DNA of 64,000 nt from Aurantimonas coralicida DSM 14790 (lineage in GTDB: Bacteria; Pseudomonadota; Alphaproteobacteria; Rhizobiales; Rhizobiaceae). The stretch spans positions 62,001 through 126,000 of the forward strand of contig NZ_ATXK01000006.1 of NCBI RefSeq assembly GCF_000421645.1, given 5' to 3'. Position 1 is the first letter of the stretch. Each line of letters begins with the position of its first letter. Shown here in pieces: positions 22,908-31,648 of this stretch. Under the pieces are notes generated by a model. That model made no database searches. It saw only the letters and a program-made list of their open reading frames with translations, and had not been told where the DNA came from. The position numbers and the translations under genes were made by a program.

Positions 22908-24287
22908 ATGGCGAAGGACTGGACCCCGTCGAGCTGGCGCAACATGCCGATCGAGCAGGTACCGGACTATCCGGATCCGGCGGCGCTCGCCGACACCGAG
23001 AAGCGTCTGGCGACCTATCCGCCGCTCGTTTTTGCGGGTGAGGCGCGCAAGCTGACCCGTTCGCTGGCCGAAGTCGCAGAAGGCCGCGGATTCCTGCTGC
23101 AGGGCGGCGACTGCGCCGAGAGCTTCGCCGAGCATGGCGCGGACAACATCCGCGACTTCTTCCGCGCCTTCCTGCAGATGGCCGTTGTCCTGACCTTCGC
23201 GGCGTCCCAGCCGGTGGTGAAGGTCGGCCGCATCGCCGGTCAGTTCGCCAAGCCGCGCTCGTCCAACAACGAGACGCGCGACGGCAAGACGCTGCCGTCC
23301 TATCGCGGCGACATCATCAACGGCATCGAGTTCGACGAGGCTTCGCGCATCCCGAATCCGGAACGCCAGGAGATGGCCTACCGGCAGTCGGCGGCGACGC
23401 TGAACCTGTTGCGTGCCTTCGCGCAGGGCGGCTACGCCAATCTCGACAACGTCCATCAGTGGATGCTCGGCTTCGTCGGCGGCAGCCCCGAGGCGGAGCG
23501 CTACCGGGCGCTGGCCGACCGCATCTCCGAGACCATGAACTTCATGCGGGCGATCGGCATCGACGCGGAGAGCCATCCCTCGCTGCGCGAGACGGATTTC
23601 TTCACCAGCCACGAAGCGCTGCTGCTTGGCTATGAAGAGGCCATGACCCGGGTCGATTCGACCTCCGGCGACTGGTACGCGACCTCGGGCCACATGATCT
23701 GGATCGGCGATCGCACCCGCCAGGAAGACCATGCCCATGTCGAGTTCTGCCGCGGCATCAAGAACCCAATCGGCCTCAAATGCGGCCCGTCCATGGAGCC
23801 GGATGCGCTGCTGCGCCTGATCGACAAGCTGAACCCGGACAACAAGGCCGGCCGGCTGACGCTGATCACCCGCTTCGGCCACGAGAAGGTCGAGGCGCAT
23901 CTGCCCAAGCTCGTCCGCGCCGTCGAGCGGGAAGGCCGCAAGGTCGTATGGTCCTGCGATCCGATGCATGGCAACACGATTACGCTGAACGACTACAAGA
24001 CCCGGCCCTTCGACCGGATCCTGTCGGAGGTGCAGACCTTCTTCGACGTCCACCGGGCGGAAGGCACCCATGCCGGCGGCATCCATATCGAGATGACCGG
24101 CAAGGACGTGACCGAGTGCACCGGTGGAGCGCGGCCGGTACTGGCCGAGGATCTGTCGGATCGCTACCACACCCATTGCGATCCGCGCCTCAACGCCAAC
24201 CAGGCGCTGGAACTGGCCTTCCTCGTCGCCGAGCTGGTCAAGAAGGACCATGCCGAGGACGCGGCCCGCAAGGTCGCGGCCGGCTGA
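22908..24287 (+). CDS. aroG: Class II DAHP synthase
   Basis: The protein has 459 residues from the ATG at 22908, seven bases after AGGAG; the GTG just before it is in frame. It joins phosphoenolpyruvate and erythrose 4-phosphate in the first step of the shikimate pathway. Conserved blocks are [20 protein letters not shown] (PEP and metal), [52 protein letters not shown] and GGIHIEMTG, followed by HCDPRLN. These match the plant/mycobacterial-like class II type. A strong terminator follows at 24342. Confidence 0.93.
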   Translation: MAKDWTPSSWRNMPIEQVPDYPDPAALADTEKRLATYPPLVFAGEARKLTRSLAEVAEGRGFLLQGGDCAESFAEHGADNIRDFFRAFLQMAVVLTFAASQPVVKVGRIAGQFAKPRSSNNETRDGKTLPSYRGDIINGIEFDEASRIPNPERQEMAYRQSAATLNLLRAFAQGGYANLDNVHQWMLGFVGGSPEAERYRALADRISETMNFMRAIGIDAESHPSLRETDFFTSHEALLLGYEEAMTRVDSTSGDWYATSGHMIWIGDRTRQEDHAHVEFCRGIKNPIGLKCGPSMEPDALLRLIDKLNPDNKAGRLTLITRFGHEKVEAHLPKLVRAVEREGRKVVWSCDPMHGNTITLNDYKTRPFDRILSEVQTFFDVHRAEGTHAGGIHIEMTGKDVTECTGGARPVLAEDLSDRYHTHCDPRLNANQALELAFLVAELVKKDHAEDAARKVAAG

Positions 24288-24341
24288 AGTCCATGCCGCT
24301 TCGCGCCGTCCGGTGATGGCCGGCGCACAGGATAAGATGGG

Positions 24342-24372
24342 AACCGGGCGCAGCGATGCGCCCGGTTTTCGT
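24342..24372 (+). terminator. Intrinsic terminator after DAHP synthase
   Basis: AACCGGGCGCA (24342-24352) and TGCGCCCGGTT (24357-24367) form an 11-bp GC-rich stem with loop GCGA, followed by TTCGTTT. This is a clear stop for the DAHP synthase transcript. Confidence 0.82.
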
Positions 24373-24460
24373 TTGAGGGGTGGACGGTCTGTCAGGATAT
24401 GCGGGCCTGCCGCCGCGCCCGTGACGGGTTAGGCTGGGAGGCACGAACGGAGTTCCCGCC

Positions 24461-25258
24461 ATGTCCGCGATGCCGACGCTCTTCCTCTCCCACGGCGCCC
24501 CCGATACCGCCGTCGCCGATACGCAGGCCGCCGCTTTCCTGCGAAGGCTCGCCGCCGACCTGCCGGTGCCGCGCGCGATCGTCGTCGCCAGCGCCCATTT
24601 CGAGCGTGACGGCCGCGTCGGCGTCACGAGCGATGCGGCGCCGGAGACGATCCACGATTTCGGCAATTTCGACCCGCGGCTATTCCAGATGCGCTATCCG
24701 GCGCCGGGCGATCCCGAACTGGCGCAGCGGATCGTCTCCCTTCTTGCGGAGGCGGGGTTCGTCGCGGAAGCCGTCGCCGGGCGTGGCTTCGACCACGGCA
24801 CCTGGGTGCCGCTCCTGTTGGCCTATCCGGGCGCCGACATTCCTGTCGTGCAGGTGTCGGTCGATCCGACGCGCGACGCCGCCTATCATCTGGACCTCGG
24901 CGCAGCGCTCTCGGATCTGCGGGGCGAGGACGTGCTGGTGATCGGCTCGGGGTCCTTCACCCACAACCTGCCCGAAGCGTTCGACCGGATCCGGCAGGGC
25001 ATCAGGGTGGATGCGACGCCCGACTGGGTGACGCAATTCGTCGACTGGATGGGCGACCGGCTCGTTGCCGGCGACCGGGCGGCCCTGGCCGACTACCGCC
25101 GACAGGCGCCGTTTGCCGAGAAGAACCATCCGACCGACGAGCATCTCGTGCCGTTGCATGTCGCGCTCGGGGCGGCTGGGCCGGGCGCCAAAGGCGAATG
25201 GCTGCATGCCAGCCGGGATTTCGGCGTCCTGTCCATGGACGCCTTCGCGTTCCGCTGA
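24461..25258 (+). CDS. DODA-type extradiol dioxygenase family protein (LigB domain)
   Basis: The protein has 265 residues. Metal or acid-base residues are visible: FLSHGAPD (His, about residue 11), VVASAHFE (His, about 46), GSGSFTHNL (His, about 168) and HPTDEHLVPLHVALGA near residue 221. This is the YgiD-like 4,5-DOPA dioxygenase group, but the physiological substrate in bacteria is often unknown. It is 37 bp upstream of a hemerythrin-like gene in the same direction. Confidence 0.85.
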   Translation: MSAMPTLFLSHGAPDTAVADTQAAAFLRRLAADLPVPRAIVVASAHFERDGRVGVTSDAAPETIHDFGNFDPRLFQMRYPAPGDPELAQRIVSLLAEAGFVAEAVAGRGFDHGTWVPLLLAYPGADIPVVQVSVDPTRDAAYHLDLGAALSDLRGEDVLVIGSGSFTHNLPEAFDRIRQGIRVDATPDWVTQFVDWMGDRLVAGDRAALADYRRQAPFAEKNHPTDEHLVPLHVALGAAGPGAKGEWLHASRDFGVLSMDAFAFR

Positions 25259-25295
25259 CGGCGGAGACCGGAATGAAGACGCAGGTTCAGCAGCG

Positions 25296-25886
25296 ATGAA
25301 GCAGAGTTTCGACCTCGACACCCGCACCGGCCTGCCGGCCGATCTGACCGAACTCCTGCGGAAATATCCGCGGGAGACATGGACCGATCATGCCAATCTC
25401 GGCGCGACGGCCCGGTTCTGGCTGCAGCGCCACGACATGTTCCGCGAACTCGGTGCGGCCATGCAGGAGGCGCTGTCGCAGCACCGCGAGGGCGAAGTGG
25501 CGCTCGACCCGTTCCGCCGCTGGTTCGCGCCGCGGCTGCAGTTCTTCCTGACCCAGCTCGAAGAGCATCACCAGATCGAGGACCACCATTACTTTCCGGT
25601 CTTCGTTCGCGCTGAATCCCGCCTCGCGCCGGGCTTCGAGCTCCTGGAGAACGACCATGAGGTGATCCACGCGGACCTGATGGCGGTCGCCGAAACGGCG
25701 AACCGGTTCCTGGCCGAGGAGACAGGCGGTGGGGCGGTGCCGCCGGATGCGGCGCGCTATGCGGGCGACGCCTATGCGGAGTCGAGCGGACGGCTGCTCG
25801 ATCGCCTCGTGCGGCATCTCGCCGACGAGGAGGACCTGATCATTCCTCTGATCCTGGACCGCGGAGAGGCTGCGATCGGGATTTGA
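25296..25886 (+). CDS. Hemerythrin-like HHE domain protein
   Basis: The protein has 196 residues. His-rich helices at TWTDHANLGATARFWLQRHD (about 30-50), LEEHHQIEDHHYFP (about 88), LLENDHEVIHADLM (about 118) and RLVRHLADEEDLIIPL (about 170) give the spacing of a four-helix di-iron hemerythrin/HHE fold. It may bind oxygen, NO or iron. The 3' end overlaps the convergent dedA gene by 47 bases. Confidence 0.85.
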   Translation: MKQSFDLDTRTGLPADLTELLRKYPRETWTDHANLGATARFWLQRHDMFRELGAAMQEALSQHREGEVALDPFRRWFAPRLQFFLTQLEEHHQIEDHHYFPVFVRAESRLAPGFELLENDHEVIHADLMAVAETANRFLAEETGGGAVPPDAARYAGDAYAESSGRLLDRLVRHLADEEDLIIPLILDRGEAAIGI

Positions 25887-26535
25887 TCCGGGCGAGCTTG
25901 GAGGGCAGCCGGCGCTGGTCGTCGTCCGGGCCGCGGCCATTGCGCACCCGGCTGATGAGGGCCGGTCCCCATTGCCGCCAGGCAAACCACAGGGTCAGTG
26001 CGACGGCGATGACCGCCAGCGTGATGCCGAGACCGCGCTCCATGACTTCCAGCCGCGCGAAGACCGAGCCGATGGAATAGCCGAAGACATAGCCGACGCT
26101 GGTGAAGATGCCGGCCCAGAGCGCCGCGCCGATCAGATTGAGGATGGCGAAGCGGGCGATCGAGATGCGCGACAGGCCGAGGGCAATCAGCCCCGGCATG
26201 CGCAGCCCGTAGATATAGCGGTTCACGATGACGAAGAACGCCTGGTAGCGCTCGACGAGCTGCAGCGCCTTGGCGAATTTCTTGCGGCTACGCCAGCGCG
26301 CCACCCAGCGGTGATTCGACGAATAGCGCGCGAAGAGGAACACGGCGAAGTCGCCGATGAAGGAGCCGACGAAGGCCAGCGCGATCATCATCTGGAACGG
26401 ATAGGTGCCGCGATAGGCCAGAAACCCGCCGATGATCGCAAAAACCTCGCCTTCGAAGAACGTCCCGGCAAGGACGATGATCGGTCCGAATTCGGAAATG
26501 AGGCGCAGGATTTCGTACACGTGGGCTCCGAACAT
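25840..26535 (-). CDS. DedA family membrane protein
   Basis: The protein has 231 residues and about five membrane helices. The diagnostic regions are FGPIIVLAGTFFEGEVFAII (acidic residue in the first loop, typical E/D), FIGDFAVFLFARY and YIYGLRMPGLIALG, where the R-x-x-x-P/G loop follows the second reentrant. DedA proteins are thought to work as membrane lipid flippases or in proton-dependent maintenance. The start at 26535 leaves 214 bp to the divergent gene at 26750, with no other feature I can support. Confidence 0.85.
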   Translation of the reverse strand: MFGAHVYEILRLISEFGPIIVLAGTFFEGEVFAIIGGFLAYRGTYPFQMMIALAFVGSFIGDFAVFLFARYSSNHRWVARWRSRKKFAKALQLVERYQAFFVIVNRYIYGLRMPGLIALGLSRISIARFAILNLIGAALWAGIFTSVGYVFGYSIGSVFARLEVMERGLGITLAVIAVALTLWFAWRQWGPALISRVRNGRGPDDDQRRLPSKLARIKSRSQPLRGPGSEE

Positions 26536-26749
26536 CGCGGCGAAAACGGCGTGCAGCCGCCGACCGTCCCGTCGCGTTCCAGTCTGGCGGCGCTTGTTGC
26601 AGAGTTTTGAGGCGCAAAAAAGTGGCTTCGTGCGTTCTCGCTATGCACGGTGTCGCACAGGTGCGGTCCGCAGCGACCCGGAAACGAGCCGGAGCGCTCG
26701 TATGCCGGGTGGGCTCGCATGCGGCCGGCCGCCTTGCTAAGGGGCGGCA

Positions 26750-28414
26750 ATGCCATCCCGCAAGGCGCGGCGCGGCGACAACCGGAACAGGCGGACGATG
26801 CCGCACGACGACAATCTCAACGGACGGCTGCGGCTGGCCATTGCCCAGATCGCGCCGTTCCCCGGCGACATTACCGGCAATCTCGCAAAGGCCCGTGCGG
26901 CCCGCGACGATGCGGCCCGCGCGGGGGCCCATCTCGTCGTCTTCCCCGCAGGCTTCCTGGCCGGCTCTCCACACCCCGACATTCCGCTCGACGCCGGCCT
27001 CGTGTCGGCCTGCATGGATGCGGTCGACCAATTGGCGGCCGACACCGGCGATGGCGGGCCCGGCCTTGCGATCGGCAGCCCGCGCCGCAGCAATGACGGC
27101 GTGTACGATTCGGTCGCTGTCCTCGACGCCGGGCGCATCCTGACCTGGCGCGACCGGGTCGACCTGCCGCTCGCCCGCGGTTTCGAGGCGCCGCCCGCCT
27201 ACCGGGCCGGAGCGATGCCCGGGCCGGTGGCGTTTCGCGGCCTGCGCCTCGGCATTCCCATCGGTGACGATCTCTGGGGCGATCTCGACGTCTGCGAGAC
27301 CCTGGCCGAATCCGGCGCGGAGATGCTGCTGGCGCCCAGCGCCATGCCGTTCCGCCGCGACGGGATCGACCGGCGCCACCAAGCGGTGCTGCGGCAGGTG
27401 ATCGAGACCGATCTGCCGCTGGTGTTCATCAATGGCGTCGGTGGGCAGGGCGACGGCGTCATGGATGGCGGCGGCTTCGCCTTCCAGGCCGACCGGACGC
27501 TGGCGTTGCAATGCCCGCAATTCGAGGCCGGGCTCTTCCTGTCCGACTGGCAGCGGACCGAGGCGGGCTGGCGCTGCGAGACCCGGGACGTGGTCGATCT
27601 GCCGGGGCCGGAGGAAGCGGTATGGCGCGCCTGCGTCAGTGCCATCCGCGCCCATGCCGAAGCGGAGGGCGCAGAGACGGTCACGCTCACACTGCACGGC
27701 GACGCCGACACGGCGATCGTCGCCGCCATGGCCGTGGACGCGATGGGTCCGTCGCGCGTGCAGGGCCTGCTGACGCCGGACGCGGTCAGCGACGCTGCCG
27801 CGACGGACGCGGTGAGGACTGCCGCTGCCGCGCTCGGGATTGCGTGCCATGCGGTGCCCTTCGCGCCTGTCCTCGCGGCAATCGCCGCCGGCGACGGCGT
27901 GTCTGACATCCCAGCATCGAGAGCGGCGCGCGCGCGGATACGCGGCGCGTTGCTCGTCGCCATGGCGGAGCGCACCGGCGCGGCTTTGCTCGGGGCGACA
28001 AGCCGGACGGCTTTGCGCCTCGGCAACGGCGAGGCCGATGGCGTTCTGGCCGCAGGATTGAACCCGATCGCCGATCTGTCCCGCATTGATCTCGCCGACC
28101 TTGCCCGGTGGCGGCGCGGCCATCGTCCTGCCGACTGTTTTGGCGCGGACCGGATGGCGATTCCCGAATGGCCGGTTGCCGCGCCGCTGGGAACGTCGAC
28201 AGACGACACGGGCGCGCAGGATGCCGAGATGGTCGCGGAGCGGCTTGCCGCCTGCGACGGCGATGTCGATGCGGTCGTGGCGGCGGGATTCGACCGGGCA
28301 ATGGTACGAGCGATCGCCCAGAAGCTGATCCGGACTGTGCTGCGCCAACCGCCGAACACGCCCGGCCTCAGGCTGGATACGAGAGCCACCCGACCGCGCA
28401 CCGGCCGCATCTGA
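26750..28414 (+). CDS. NAD+ synthetase homologue lacking catalytic residues (pseudoenzyme candidate)
   Basis: The protein has 554 residues, full length for glutamine-dependent NAD synthetase (nitrilase domain about 25-270, synthetase domain about 285-540). ATG 26798 is an alternative start. The glutaminase triad is lost: the Glu in VFPE is Ala (VVFPAGFLAG), the nucleophile Cys in ICEDIW is Gly (IPIGDDLW), and the Lys block reads WRDRVDLPLARG. In the synthetase the SGGxDS ATP loop reads LHGDADTAIV and the NKSE block reads ATSRTALRLGNGE. GLNPIADLSRIDLADL keeps the family frame. The frame is uninterrupted and otherwise well formed, so it is not a decaying pseudogene. A second, active nadE would be expected elsewhere. 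Confidence 0.82.
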   Translation: MPSRKARRGDNRNRRTMPHDDNLNGRLRLAIAQIAPFPGDITGNLAKARAARDDAARAGAHLVVFPAGFLAGSPHPDIPLDAGLVSACMDAVDQLAADTGDGGPGLAIGSPRRSNDGVYDSVAVLDAGRILTWRDRVDLPLARGFEAPPAYRAGAMPGPVAFRGLRLGIPIGDDLWGDLDVCETLAESGAEMLLAPSAMPFRRDGIDRRHQAVLRQVIETDLPLVFINGVGGQGDGVMDGGGFAFQADRTLALQCPQFEAGLFLSDWQRTEAGWRCETRDVVDLPGPEEAVWRACVSAIRAHAEAEGAETVTLTLHGDADTAIVAAMAVDAMGPSRVQGLLTPDAVSDAAATDAVRTAAAALGIACHAVPFAPVLAAIAAGDGVSDIPASRAARARIRGALLVAMAERTGAALLGATSRTALRLGNGEADGVLAAGLNPIADLSRIDLADLARWRRGHRPADCFGADRMAIPEWPVAAPLGTSTDDTGAQDAEMVAERLAACDGDVDAVVAAGFDRAMVRAIAQKLIRTVLRQPPNTPGLRLDTRATRPRTGRI

Positions 28415-28452
28415 CGGCCGCTTCGCCGGCCGACACGCAAGGAGACGACCCG

Positions 28453-28749
28453 ATGGAGATACCACCGCCCGATACGCTCGCCACCGTCGGCGTTGCCGTC
28501 GGGGCGCTGTTCATGCTGCGGTATTTCCTCGTCATGCGCCGCATCTGGAAGGCGACGGGGCACCGCGCGAGCTTCCAGTTCGGCGACTATTTCCAGGTCC
28601 TGCGGGCCGGTGCCTTCGGCGCAGAGCTCGAGCCCGAACGCCGCTATGCCGCGCGCCAGCTCGTGCTCGGGGGCGTCTTCCTCATCGCCGGCCTGCTGCT
28701 CTTCGGCTGGTTGCTGGCGACGGGCATGCCCATTCGCGTCGCGGTCTGA
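28453..28749 (+). CDS. Small membrane protein, hypothetical
   Basis: The protein has 98 residues with AAGGAG 11 bases before the ATG. Hydrophobic helices are at residues 9-27 (LATVGVAVGALFMLRYFLVM) and 70-92 (LVLGGVFLIAGLLLFGWLLA), with a polar middle. It follows the NAD synthetase homologue by 38 bp and may be cotranscribed. No family is recognised. Confidence 0.62.
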   Translation: MEIPPPDTLATVGVAVGALFMLRYFLVMRRIWKATGHRASFQFGDYFQVLRAGAFGAELEPERRYAARQLVLGGVFLIAGLLLFGWLLATGMPIRVAV

Positions 28750-28897
28750 CCCTCGGGGAGATGCCCGACTGACGCTTTGCAATGTCGCGGCCGGGGCGCT
28801 CTGGCGCGCGCGGCCTCGCAAATGCTAAGGGAGGCGGTCTTTTCCGCCGCGCCGCCTTCGGGCCTGCCCGGCGATGCCGCCTACGGCCCGGAGTCCC

Positions 28898-30178
28898 ATG
28901 CAGTTTCTGACCTTCATCGGCACGAATGCGCGCTGGCTCGGCGGCGGCTTCCTCCTGTGCTTCTTCTCGTCCTTTGGACAGACCTTCTTCGTGTCGCTGT
29001 CGAACGGTGACATCCGCCGCGACTACGACCTGACGAATGGCGAGTTCGGCATGATCTACATGCTGGCGACCCTTGCCAGCGCCGCGACGCTGCCGTTTCT
29101 CGGCTGGACCCTCGACCGCTATCCGGCCTGGCGGGTCGCGGCGGTCACCGTCGTCTGCCTCGCCATCGCGACGCTGGCCATGGCCGTGTCGAGCTCGGTG
29201 CCGCTGCTGATCCTCGCCATCTACCTTTTACGCCTGTTCGGCCAGGGCATGATGACCGAGATCTCCATGACCACCACGGGGCGCTGGTTCGCCGCCAATC
29301 GCGGCCGGGCCATGGCGCTGGTCACCCTCGGCAATCACGCCGGTACCGGGTTCTTTCCGCTGATCTTCGTGCTCGCCGCCGGTGCCTTCGGCTGGCGCGG
29401 CACCTGGGTCGCGAGCGCTGCGATCCTCATCCTCGTCGCGCTCCCGACCATCGTCGCGCTGGTCCATCGCGAGCGCGATCCCCAGTCCGAGCCGCCCGGG
29501 ACGCCGATCCCGAACGTTGCCGACTGGACCATGGCCGAGGTCCTGCGCAGCCCGCGCTTCTACCTCGTCTCGATGAGCGTTCTGGCGCCGCCCTTCATCG
29601 GCACGACCCTGTTCTTCCATCAGGTCTATCTGACCGAACTGCGCGGCTGGTCCCTGGAGGTCTTCGCCGCCGGCTTCGCTGTGATGTCGGCGGTCACTGT
29701 CGTTTTCGCGCTGGTCTGCGGCTGGATGGTCGACCGCTACAGCGCGCTCCGGCTGCTGCCCTATTTCCTGATCCCGCTGGCGATCGCCTGTTTCATCGCG
29801 GCCAGTTTCACCGCCGAGGCGGCGATCTTCGTTTTCATGATCTGCCTCGGCGTGTCCAACGGCTTCTCCTCGACGCTGCTCGGCGCCCTGTGGCCGGAGC
29901 TCTACGGCGTCAAGCATCTGGGCGCGATCCGCTCGCTGACCGTGGCTTTGATGGTGCTGGCCTCGGCCCTCGGGCCGGGCGTGACCGGCATTCTCATCGA
30001 TCTGGGCGTGCCGTACCCGCTGCAGATCGATGCAATGGGCGTCTATTGCCTGGTGATGACCATCGCCATGGCGCTGCTTGCCGGCCGGCTGGCACCGAAA
30101 GCGAATCTGGGCAACGCGCCCGTGCCGGGGGCAGGCCGCACCGTCGACCGCATCGACCCGCAGCCGCACGAGACCTGA
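28898..30178 (+). CDS. Major facilitator superfamily transporter
   Basis: The protein has 426 residues from the ATG at 28898 (GGAG four bases upstream; ATG 28874 is in frame), with about 12 membrane helices. The loop 2-3 signature GWTLDRYPAWRVA and the R-rich counterpart FALVCGWMVDRYSALRLLPY in the second half mark the MFS fold. The pattern resembles the nitrate/oxalate/monocarboxylate-like group, but the substrate cannot be read. It stands between the small membrane protein and gltX, all in one direction. Confidence 0.82.
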   Translation: MQFLTFIGTNARWLGGGFLLCFFSSFGQTFFVSLSNGDIRRDYDLTNGEFGMIYMLATLASAATLPFLGWTLDRYPAWRVAAVTVVCLAIATLAMAVSSSVPLLILAIYLLRLFGQGMMTEISMTTTGRWFAANRGRAMALVTLGNHAGTGFFPLIFVLAAGAFGWRGTWVASAAILILVALPTIVALVHRERDPQSEPPGTPIPNVADWTMAEVLRSPRFYLVSMSVLAPPFIGTTLFFHQVYLTELRGWSLEVFAAGFAVMSAVTVVFALVCGWMVDRYSALRLLPYFLIPLAIACFIAASFTAEAAIFVFMICLGVSNGFSSTLLGALWPELYGVKHLGAIRSLTVALMVLASALGPGVTGILIDLGVPYPLQIDAMGVYCLVMTIAMALLAGRLAPKANLGNAPVPGAGRTVDRIDPQPHET

Positions 30179-30237
30179 TCGGCCCGTCGCCACCTGTGCC
30201 GATTGCCACCCGGCGCGGCGTTCGCTAGGTCGAGGCC

Positions 30238-31611
30238 ATGACCGTCACCGTCCGCTTCGCGCCGTCGCCCACAGGGCATCTGCATATCGGCAATCTGCGC
30301 ACCGCGCTGTTCAACTGGCTGTTCGCGCAGCGGCAGGGCGGCCGCTTCGTGCTGCGCTTCGACGACACCGACAAGGAGCGCTCGCGCACCGAATTCGCCG
30401 ACCAGATCGCCGTCGATCTCGCCTGGATCGGCCTCGCGCCCGATCGCGTCATCCGCCAGTCCGAGCGCCTGGCGCTCTACGATGCCGCCGCCGAGCGGCT
30501 GAAGGCGGCGGGCCTGCTCTATCCCTGCTACGAGACGCCGGACGAACTCGACCGCAAGCGAAAGCGGCTGGCCGCGCGCAATTTGCCACCGGTCTATGGC
30601 CGCGAAGCATTGCGCCTGACCGACGACGAGCGGCAGGCACTGGAGGCCGAGGGGCGCAGGCCGCATTGGCGGTTCCTGCTGCCGAACTTCGCCGACGATC
30701 CCTTGCAGCCGCAGCGTACCGAGATCCACTGGGACGATCTGGTGCGCGGTCCCCAGACCGTCGACCTCGCCTCGCTGTCGGACCCGGTGCTGATACGCGG
30801 CGACGGCAGCTATCTCTACACCCTGCCGTCCATCATCGATGACGGCGATGTCGGCGTCACCCATGTCATCCGCGGCGACGACCACGTCACCAATACCGGC
30901 GTCCAGATCGCCATCTTCCAGGCGCTGGGCCTGACGCCGCCAGTCTTCGGCCACCACAATCTGCTGACGACGGTGTCGGGCGAGGGGCTGTCGAAGCGTT
31001 CCGGTGCCCTGTCGCTGGTCTCGCTGCGCGAAGCCGGCCTCGAACCCATGGCCGTGGCGTCCCTCGCGGTGCTGGTGGGACTGCCGGGCGCCATCGACGC
31101 CATGCCGGACCTGGCGGCGCTGGCCGAGCGGATGCAGTTTGAGGGCAGCTCGCAATCGGCGTCGAAATTCGATCCGTCCGAGCTCGACCGGCTCAACGCC
31201 GACCTTGTCCACGCCATGCCCTACGCCGATGTCGCGGATCGGCTCGCGGCCATGGGGGTGCCGTCAACGGATGCCGAGGCGTTCTGGCAGACGGTGCGGG
31301 CCAACTGCGCCCGCGTCGCCGATGCGGCGGAATGGGTCGAGGTGGCCTTCGGCGATCTCGACCGGACGCCGGAGCTCTCCGACGAGGACCGGCAGTTCGT
31401 GACGGCGGCCCGCGGCAGTCTGCCGGAGGGCGCGTTCGGCCCCGAGGCCTGGCGCGAATGGACCGGCGCCCTGAAGCAGGCGACCGGGCGCAAGGGCAAG
31501 GCGCTGTTCATGCCGCTGCGCCTGGCGCTGACCGGCCGCGACCACGGGCCGGAACTCGCCGCCCTGCTGCCGCTGATTGGCCGGCAGCGCACGTTGGCCC
31601 GCCTCGGCTAA
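30238..31611 (+). CDS. gltX: Glutamyl-tRNA synthetase
   Basis: The protein has 457 residues. Class I motifs are present: GHLHIGN for HIGH (residues 13-19) and GEGLSKRSG for KMSKS (about residue 255), with VRFAPSPTG at the start and FDDTDKERS after. It charges tRNA with Glu. Alphaproteobacteria often carry two GltX proteins, one of which also misacylates tRNA-Gln for the amidotransferase route; this may be either copy. A terminator-like hairpin follows the stop. Confidence 0.93.
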   Translation: MTVTVRFAPSPTGHLHIGNLRTALFNWLFAQRQGGRFVLRFDDTDKERSRTEFADQIAVDLAWIGLAPDRVIRQSERLALYDAAAERLKAAGLLYPCYETPDELDRKRKRLAARNLPPVYGREALRLTDDERQALEAEGRRPHWRFLLPNFADDPLQPQRTEIHWDDLVRGPQTVDLASLSDPVLIRGDGSYLYTLPSIIDDGDVGVTHVIRGDDHVTNTGVQIAIFQALGLTPPVFGHHNLLTTVSGEGLSKRSGALSLVSLREAGLEPMAVASLAVLVGLPGAIDAMPDLAALAERMQFEGSSQSASKFDPSELDRLNADLVHAMPYADVADRLAAMGVPSTDAEAFWQTVRANCARVADAAEWVEVAFGDLDRTPELSDEDRQFVTAARGSLPEGAFGPEAWREWTGALKQATGRKGKALFMPLRLALTGRDHGPELAALLPLIGRQRTLARLG

Positions 31612-31616
31612 GCGAA

Positions 31617-31641
31617 CGCCCGGCGGGGACTCTGCCGGGCG
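31617..31641. terminator. Hairpin between convergent gltX and malic enzyme
   Basis: CGCCCGGC (31617-31624) and GCCGGGCG (31634-31641) pair around a nine-base loop. The U-run is poor on both strands (GTCTGAT to the right). It lies between two convergent genes, so it may help both. Confidence 0.5.
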
Positions 31642-31648
31642 CGTCTGA

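Noticed and set aside
26288-28465. 725-codon open frame opposite the NAD synthetase homologue
   Set aside because: Arg/Ala/Gly-rich product crossing from dedA into an unrelated gene; no motif.
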